Positions 58,965 through 64,000 of a stretch of DNA of 64,000 bases are shown in pieces (positions within the stretch are counted from its first letter, which is position 1; the number at the start of each line of letters is the position of its first letter). This DNA comes from Azospirillum baldaniorum (lineage in GTDB: Bacteria > Pseudomonadota > Alphaproteobacteria > Azospirillales > Azospirillaceae): contig NZ_CP022253.1 of NCBI RefSeq assembly GCF_003119195.2, positions 1,320,001 through 1,384,000 of the forward strand. Direction: 5' to 3'. A model generated the notes under the pieces. It saw only the letters and a program-made list of their open reading frames with translations, made no database searches and was not told the origin of the DNA. A program made the position numbers and the translations under genes.

Positions 58965-60716
58965 TTACCGTTCGAGGCCCAGCGGCGGCATGCGGGCCTC
59001 CACCGCGCCGCTGCGGGCCGCCTTGACCAGCGGGGCCAGTTCGGCCAGCGCCGGACGCAATCCGGCCAGCACCGCCACGGCTTCCACCAGATCACCCTTG
59101 CCCGAGGCGAGGTCGAGGATTTCCCGGATCAGCGGCTTCGGGCGCGGATAGCCGGTCACGGTGACCGGAGCATCAGGCGCCAGCTTCGCCGCCTGCTTGG
59201 CGAGCGTCAGCGCGGTGTCGACCCCGCCCAGCTCGTCGATCAGCCCGAGAGTCTTGGCCTGGGTCCCGGTCCACACGCGGCCCTTGGCGGCGTCCCGCGC
59301 CTGTTCGGGGGTAAGGTGCCGGGCCTCCGCGACGTGGGACAGGAAGGTGGAATAGCTGCTGTCGATGATGGCGTTCAGCCGCTCTTCCCCGGCGGGGCCG
59401 AAGGGGCGGAAGGGCGACCACAGCCCGGCGTTGGGCGCGGTGTCGAGGACGCCCCAATGCACGCCCAGCCGCTCCGACAGGCCGGCGACCGACATCTTGC
59501 CGGCGACCACGCCGATGGAGCCGGTCACGGTGGCGGGGGAGGCGACGATGCGGTCGGCGGCCAAGGCGATCCAGTAGCCGCCGGACGCCGCCGTGCCGCC
59601 CATGGTGGCGATCACCGGCTTGCCCGACTGGCGGGCCTTGACCAACGCGCGGCGGATCGTCTCGGATGCTGTCACGCTGCCGCCGCCGCTGTCGATGCGG
59701 AACAGGATGGCCTTGACGTCGGGATCGTCCACCGCGTCCTCGATGGCCGACACGATCGTCTCCGACCCGGCGGTGACCTCGCCCAGCCCGGGCTTGCCGC
59801 TGTCGCCGCCGGTGATGGTGCCGGTGGCGTGGATCAGCGCGATGGTCGGGCCGCTGCGGTTGGGCGGGCCGGCGATGTCCAGGTAATCCGCCGCCTCCAT
59901 GGTGTCGGCGCCGGGCGCCGCCCCGGCGCGGCGCAGCGCCTCCTCCCGCGCCTCGTCGGCGTAGCCCAGCCGGTCGACCAGCTTGGCGTCCACCGCCTCG
60001 CGGTCGATCAGGGGGGCGCGGTCCATCGCCGCCTTGACGGCGGCGGAGGGGAGGCGGCGGCTCACCGCCACCCCGTCGACGATCTGGTTGGTCAGGTCGC
60101 CGAGCAGGGACTCCATCATCTCGCGGTGGGCGGGCGTGAAGTCCGTCCGCATGACGCTGTCGGCGAGGCTCTTGTACTCCTCGCGCTGGAGGACCTGCGG
60201 CTGGATGTCCAGCTTGTCCAGCGCGCCGCGGGCGAAGGGGATCTGGGCGGACAGGCCGGTCAGGCCGAGCAGCCCCAGCGGTTGCATCCACACCTCGTCG
60301 AAGGCGCTGGCCAGCAGGTAGGAGCGGTTGCCCGCCCCGGTGTCGCCGTAGGATTCGGCGAAGGCGATGGCGAAGCGGCCCGACGCGCGGAACCGCTCCA
60401 CCGCCGCCCGCAACTCCTGCACCTGGGCGAAGCTGGCGCCGTCGCCGCCGAAGCGGGCGAGCATGCCCTTCACCCGCGGGTCGGTGCGCCCCCGCTCCAG
60501 CGCGTCGAGCACCTCCTGGAAGGTCGTCTCGTGGCCGAGGAAGCTGCCCAGCCGGTCCACGCTCCCTTCCGCCAGCGGGTCGCGGAGGTCCAGCTCCAGC
60601 ACCACGGTCTCGGGCAGGGAGGGCTCGTGCCGGACCGCCAGGACGACCCCGGTGACCACGGCGGCCACCACGAGGAAACCGATGAGGGCGAACAGGCGGA
60701 CAAAGAACCTCAGCAT
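58965..60716 (-). CDS. sppA: Signal peptide peptidase SppA, 67 kDa type
   Basis: A 583-residue inner-membrane serine protease that degrades cleaved signal peptides. N-terminal membrane helix at about 5-27, then two ClpP-like half domains. The catalytic lysine is K182 (EEYKSLADS) in the first half and the serine S378 (TAASGGYW) in the second, the split arrangement of long-form SppA. Further conserved blocks: FRIDSGGGSVTASE and ASPATVTGSIGVV. Adjacent to a gene for an AhpD-like protein on the same strand, 57 bases upstream of it. Confidence 0.95.
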   Translation of the reverse strand: MLRFFVRLFALIGFLVVAAVVTGVVLAVRHEPSLPETVVLELDLRDPLAEGSVDRLGSFLGHETTFQEVLDALERGRTDPRVKGMLARFGGDGASFAQVQELRAAVERFRASGRFAIAFAESYGDTGAGNRSYLLASAFDEVWMQPLGLLGLTGLSAQIPFARGALDKLDIQPQVLQREEYKSLADSVMRTDFTPAHREMMESLLGDLTNQIVDGVAVSRRLPSAAVKAAMDRAPLIDREAVDAKLVDRLGYADEAREEALRRAGAAPGADTMEAADYLDIAGPPNRSGPTIALIHATGTITGGDSGKPGLGEVTAGSETIVSAIEDAVDDPDVKAILFRIDSGGGSVTASETIRRALVKARQSGKPVIATMGGTAASGGYWIALAADRIVASPATVTGSIGVVAGKMSVAGLSERLGVHWGVLDTAPNAGLWSPFRPFGPAGEERLNAIIDSSYSTFLSHVAEARHLTPEQARDAAKGRVWTGTQAKTLGLIDELGGVDTALTLAKQAAKLAPDAPVTVTGYPRPKPLIREILDLASGKGDLVEAVAVLAGLRPALAELAPLVKAARSGAVEARMPPLGLER

Positions 60717-60773
60717 CCGGGGGGCTCCGGTGGTTGCGCGGCGTCAGCGGCCCAGCGTTTGGCGGTCGGGCGT

Positions 60774-61346
60774 TTAGCGGTCCTGCTTGTGGTAGTCGCG
60801 GTTCGGCATCATGTCCACCGCCGAGGCGACGCGGTTCGACATGTTGTAGAAGGCGGCGGTGTCGGCGATGTCGAAGATGTCCTCCTCGCCGAAGCCGGCG
60901 TCGCGCAGCGCCTGCCGGTCCGGCTCGCCCATGGTCCAGGGCTCCTTGGTCAGCTTCCACGCGAAATCGAGCATGGCGCGCTGGCGCGGCTCCAGCTTGG
61001 CCGCGCGGTAGTTGAAGGCGAGCATCTCGCCCAGCTCCGGATCGCCGGACAGCTTGCGCACCGCCTGTCCATGGGCGACGAGGCAGTAGTAGCAATGGTT
61101 GGCCGAGGACACGACCACCGCGATCATCTCGCGCTCCAGCTTGGACAGGCCGCTCTCGCCGACCATCAGCTCGTTGTAGAGCTGGGCGAAGGTGCGCAGC
61201 TTCTTCGGGCGCAGGCTGTAGGCGCGCAGCACGTTGGGGACGAAGCCCAGCTTCTCCTCGCACTTGGCGAAGAGGGCGGCCATGTCCGGGTCGAGGTCGG
61301 GCGTTTCTGGAACGGGCAGGGCCATGACGTGATCGGGCTGCGGCAT
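60774..61346 (-). CDS. AhpD-like peroxidase-related protein (carboxymuconolactone decarboxylase fold)
   Basis: A 190-residue protein from ATG 61346 (GGAGGAGACC upstream). The AhpD-type redox motif is NHCYYCLVAHG with C85, C88 and H92, matching the uncharacterised peroxidase-related family (TIGR01926-like). Conserved neighbours include KLGFVPNVLRAYSLRP and LMVGESGLSKLEREMIAVVVSSAN (in part). It probably reduces peroxides or takes part in disulfide relay, without an adjacent AhpC. It is transcribed toward sppA, probably on the same mRNA. Confidence 0.9.
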   Translation of the reverse strand: MPQPDHVMALPVPETPDLDPDMAALFAKCEEKLGFVPNVLRAYSLRPKKLRTFAQLYNELMVGESGLSKLEREMIAVVVSSANHCYYCLVAHGQAVRKLSGDPELGEMLAFNYRAAKLEPRQRAMLDFAWKLTKEPWTMGEPDRQALRDAGFGEEDIFDIADTAAFYNMSNRVASAVDMMPNRDYHKQDR

Positions 61347-61564
61347 CGCGGTGGTCTCCTCCGGCGTGTTCGGTTCGTTGCGGTCAATGCTGTTTTGGCC
61401 GACAGGGTAGCCGGGCGGCGGCGCTTCGCAAAGCCCCACCTCCGGTCAGGGCGACAGGACGCTTCGCCGGGGAGTTGCAACCCAGCCTTTCCTAAGTTGT
61501 GTCTCGCCAAGCGGCCGTTGCCCGTGCGAAGACTGCATCCCCTTGCAACGCAGTGGTCCCAGCG

Positions 61565-62659
61565 ATGAACGATCCGGGTGGCAAAGGCGCGCCCAAGCTC
61601 GGCCTCCTCTCGGTTCTGGTGGTCGAGGACAGCGCCTTCATCCGCAACGTGCTGACCGCGACCCTGCGCACCATCGGGGTCGGCGCGGTGCATGCCGAGC
61701 CGGGTGGGGCGGAAGCCATCCGCTTCCTGGAGGAGCGGCGTGCCGCCCTGCCGCCCGGCACGGCGCCGGTGGACGTGATCATCACCGATCTGGTGATGCC
61801 GGAGGTCGACGGGCTGATGCTGTTGCGCTGGCTGCGCTGCAGCCCGAAATCGCCGGACCGCTTCCTGCCCGTGCTGATGCTGTCCGGCGCCGCCGACCGC
61901 CATTACGTGGAGCAGGCGCGCGACTTGGGCGCCACCGACTTCATCGCCAAGCCCTTTTCGGCGGCCATCATCGCCAGCCGCCTGCTGGCGGCCATCGCCC
62001 GGCCGCGGCGCTACGTGCTCGCCAAGGGCTATTTCGGGCCGGACCGGCGGCGGACGCAGCGGCCGGTGGCGATGGATTGCCGGATGACCGGCCCCAGGGA
62101 AATCCTGGTGGTGCACAGCGCGTCCAAGGCGGTGGGCATCGATCGCTTTCCGGTGGTTCATTTCGACCTGCCCAACCGGCTGGGCGCCAAGATGGGCATC
62201 GCGCCGAAGGACCCCGTGCCGACCCTGCCCGAGGAGGTGCTGGCGGCGGCGGAGGCGGAGATCCAGAACCGGGCCGGCGATTACGCGACCTGGATCGCTG
62301 GAGAGGTGGACGAGCTGGCCCGCCGCGTCGACCGGCTGGGCGCGGACTCCGCCGCGGTCCCGGCGCTGATGGCGCAGATCAACCGCTCCGCCCATGAGAT
62401 GCGCGGGCAGGGCGGCATCTTCGGCTACCCGCTGATCACCCGTATCGCCAAGTCGCTCTACGAGGCGACGCAGGGCGGCTTCCCCGCCGCCACCGGCAAC
62501 GAGCGCCTGCTGCTGAAGGCCCATGTGGACGCCATCAAGGCGGTGATGGCCGGGCGGATCAGCGGCGACGGCGGGGCCATCGGCCAGCAGCTTCTCGCCT
62601 CGCTGGACCGCGCCAAGAAAAAGTACGCCAAGCTGGAGAGCGAGGGCGATCCGGTCTGA
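61565..62659 (+). CDS. Response regulator with receiver and C-terminal Hpt-like domain
   Basis: A 364-residue protein from ATG 61565. The receiver (about 15-140) has VLVVEDSAFIRNVL, phosphorylation Asp in IITDLVMPEVDG, and K in IAKPF. A short link with YFGPDRRR follows. The C-terminal 110 residues are all helical and contain NRSAHEMRGQGGIFGYPL, an Hpt-like helix with a candidate phospho-histidine (HxxxGxxGxFG pattern) where Hpt proteins have HxLKGxSxxxG. It could be a phosphorelay shuttle. No kinase gene is adjacent, so partners may be encoded elsewhere or at 52-58 kb. Confidence 0.8.
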   Translation: MNDPGGKGAPKLGLLSVLVVEDSAFIRNVLTATLRTIGVGAVHAEPGGAEAIRFLEERRAALPPGTAPVDVIITDLVMPEVDGLMLLRWLRCSPKSPDRFLPVLMLSGAADRHYVEQARDLGATDFIAKPFSAAIIASRLLAAIARPRRYVLAKGYFGPDRRRTQRPVAMDCRMTGPREILVVHSASKAVGIDRFPVVHFDLPNRLGAKMGIAPKDPVPTLPEEVLAAAEAEIQNRAGDYATWIAGEVDELARRVDRLGADSAAVPALMAQINRSAHEMRGQGGIFGYPLITRIAKSLYEATQGGFPAATGNERLLLKAHVDAIKAVMAGRISGDGGAIGQQLLASLDRAKKKYAKLESEGDPV

Positions 62660-62668
62660 GCGCCGTGT

Positions 62669-63238
62669 CTATTTCCAGCGTACGCCCGCCTCGCGGCGGA
62701 TCTCCTCCATGCGCTCCAACGCCGGGTTGAAGCCGGTCAGGGAGAAGCGCACCTCCGCCTTGCCGCCCGCCGGGGCGGAGCCGACGGCGGAGACCTCCTT
62801 GCCGGGAGTCAAGCGTTCGATCAGCTTGGCGTTGGTCTCCGGATCGACCACCGCGCAGGTGTTGGTCTCCCACTCGAAGCGTTCGCACGGGTATTCGGGA
62901 CGGAACAGTGCCCGGTCCACCCAGACGCGGACGATCTTCGACAGGTCCATCGTCTGCTCGTCCAGACGGAAGCGCATCCCCTCCAGCCAGCGCTCGCTGG
63001 AGCGCAGCCAGACGAGGCGCGACCGCCGGTCGCTGCCGGGGCGGGAGAGCAGTTCGCATTCGGCGCGACGCGGCTCGCTCCAGACCTGGCAGTAGAGGCG
63101 CCAGTCCTTGAAGGTCTCCGCATGCTCGCGGTAGGCCGGGGCTTGGGCTTGGGCTTGGGCGGCGGCGGGAAGGGCGGCGACCAGCAGAAACCCCGCGATC
63201 ACCCCGCCACGCCACGCCGCCGTCCTGCGTCCCCGCAT
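62669..63238 (-). CDS. Secreted protein resembling invasion-associated locus B (IalB) family
   Basis: A 189-residue protein from ATG 63238 with signal peptide (about residues 1-28, AAAQAQ). The mature part has DWRLYCQVWSEPRRAECEL, the WxxxC...C pattern of IalB-like periplasmic proteins, and a C-terminal RFSLTGFNPALERM typical of the family. Cysteines at about 51 and 62, with a further pair at about 114 and 123 (YPCERFEWETNTC), suggest disulfides. Role in alphaproteobacteria unclear. It follows aroC by five bases on the same strand and is probably in its operon. Confidence 0.7.
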   Translation of the reverse strand: MRGRRTAAWRGGVIAGFLLVAALPAAAQAQAQAPAYREHAETFKDWRLYCQVWSEPRRAECELLSRPGSDRRSRLVWLRSSERWLEGMRFRLDEQTMDLSKIVRVWVDRALFRPEYPCERFEWETNTCAVVDPETNAKLIERLTPGKEVSAVGSAPAGGKAEVRFSLTGFNPALERMEEIRREAGVRWK

Positions 63239-63243
63239 CGGGC

Positions 63244-64000
63244 TCAGCCCCGCGCGTAGGCGCGGTGGCGCAGCAGATGGTCGGCCAGAACGCAGGCCAT
63301 CATCGCCTCGCCGACCGGGACGGCGCGGATGCCGACGCAGGGGTCGTGGCGGCCCTTGGTCAGGATGTCGGTATCCTTGCCCTGCAGATCGACCGTCTGA
63401 CGCGGGGTGAGGATGGAGCTGGTCGGCTTCACCGCGAAACGCACCACGACGTCCTGCCCGGTGGAGATGCCGCCGAGGATGCCACCGGCGAGGTTGGATC
63501 GGAACTCCGGCTCGCCGTCGGGTCCGGCGCGCATCTCGTCGGCGTTCTGCTCGCCGGTCAGGGTGGCGGCCTCGAAGCCGTTGCCGATCTCCACGCCCTT
63601 GACGGCGTTGATCGTCATCATGGCGTGGGCGAGATCGCCGTCCAGCTTGTCGTAGAGCGGGTCGCCGAGCCCGGCGGGCAGGCCGGAGGCCACCACCTCG
63701 ACCACCGCGCCGATGGAGGAGCCGCTTTTGCGGATGCCGTCCAGATAGTCGGCCCATTCGGCGGCGGCCTGCGGGTCGGGGCAGAAGAAGGGGTTGTTGT
63801 CGACCTCGGCCCAGTCCCAGCGGCTGCGGTCCACCTTGTGCGGGCCGATCTGCACCAGCGCGCCGCGCACGGTGACGCCGTCGCCCAGCACCTTGCGCGC
63901 CACGGCACCCGCCGCCACGCGGCAGGCCGTCTCGCGCGCCGAGGAGCGCCCGCCGCCGCGGTAATCGCGGATGCCGTACTTCTTCCAGTAGGTGTAGTCG
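63244..64000 (-). CDS. aroC: Chorismate synthase, 3' part (runs off the window)
   Basis: The last 252 codons of a gene whose start lies beyond 64000. Chorismate synthase converts EPSP to chorismate, the last step of the shikimate pathway. The visible part starts within [20 protein letters not shown], with the FMN-binding family motif [10 protein letters not shown], continues with [10 protein letters not shown] and [14 protein letters not shown], and ends with the typical [26 protein letters not shown] (in part). About 110 N-terminal residues are missing relative to the family. Confidence 0.97.
   Translation of the reverse strand, partial: DYTYWKKYGIRDYRGGGRSSARETACRVAAGAVARKVLGDGVTVRGALVQIGPHKVDRSRWDWAEVDNNPFFCPDPQAAAEWADYLDGIRKSGSSIGAVVEVVASGLPAGLGDPLYDKLDGDLAHAMMTINAVKGVEIGNGFEAATLTGEQNADEMRAGPDGEPEFRSNLAGGILGGISTGQDVVVRFAVKPTSSILTPRQTVDLQGKDTDILTKGRHDPCVGIRAVPVGEAMMACVLADHLLRHRAYARG

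Overview
The window is a gene-dense, very GC-rich stretch of core chromosome from an alphaproteobacterium. GcrA, the alphaproteobacterial phosphatidylserine decarboxylase and phosphatidylserine synthase pair, the RpoD type, tRNA structures and many two-component genes all fit the Rhodospirillales, and Azospirillum is my best guess. That assignment is inference from gene content and recalled sequence similarity; no search was run. I see no prophage, insertion sequence, CRISPR array, integron or rRNA.

Layout. 1-5.5 kb: tail of an unknown gene, an ECF sigma factor with its membrane anti-sigma factor, the cell-cycle regulator gcrA (candidate DnaA box and CtrA-like site upstream), an ExoD-family membrane protein, a lone Rossmann-domain protein, icd with a clear terminator, and a LOG-family hydrolase. 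5.6-14.7 kb: small membrane protein, LysM protein, psd-pssA, an ACT-domain gene behind an attenuator-like hairpin, a GNAT enzyme, arsC-prmB, serA, a secreted HExxH protein and an HNH protein. 14.7-25.2 kb: a large hybrid sensor kinase, carA, a YqeY-like gene, the dnaG-rpoD block, tRNA-Ile(CAT), arsN2-like and tRNA-Arg(ACG). 25.4-31.6 kb: a secreted protein with a PAP2 phosphatase, and a SWIM-SNF2 ATPase followed by an endonuclease III-like operon.

32-40 kb: a GH17-GT2 membrane glucan synthase converges on three consecutive small exported repeat proteins. Two of these share a 21-residue curlin-like unit and the third carries an 18-residue paired-cysteine repeat. This looks like an extracellular-matrix locus and is the most novel-looking part of the window. 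topB and a secreted trypsin-like protease (divergent) and ridA follow.

40.7-52.3 kb: a solitary elongation factor G, a TPR protein, a Do-family periplasmic protease with an OmpR-type regulator and sensor kinase (envelope-stress module), an AI-2E family permease, a DHA2 drug efflux protein, FetAB-like iron exporter genes and a small protein. 52.4-64 kb: a CheB-CheR-PAS protein translationally coupled to a hybrid kinase, an AT-richer intergenic region with one small gene, sppA, an AhpD-like protein, a REC plus Hpt-like regulator, an IalB-like secreted protein and the 3' part of aroC, which runs off the window.

Two families of intergenic inverted repeats are scattered through the window (three copies of one, two of the other). 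The overall theme is housekeeping metabolism interleaved with envelope and surface functions and signal transduction.
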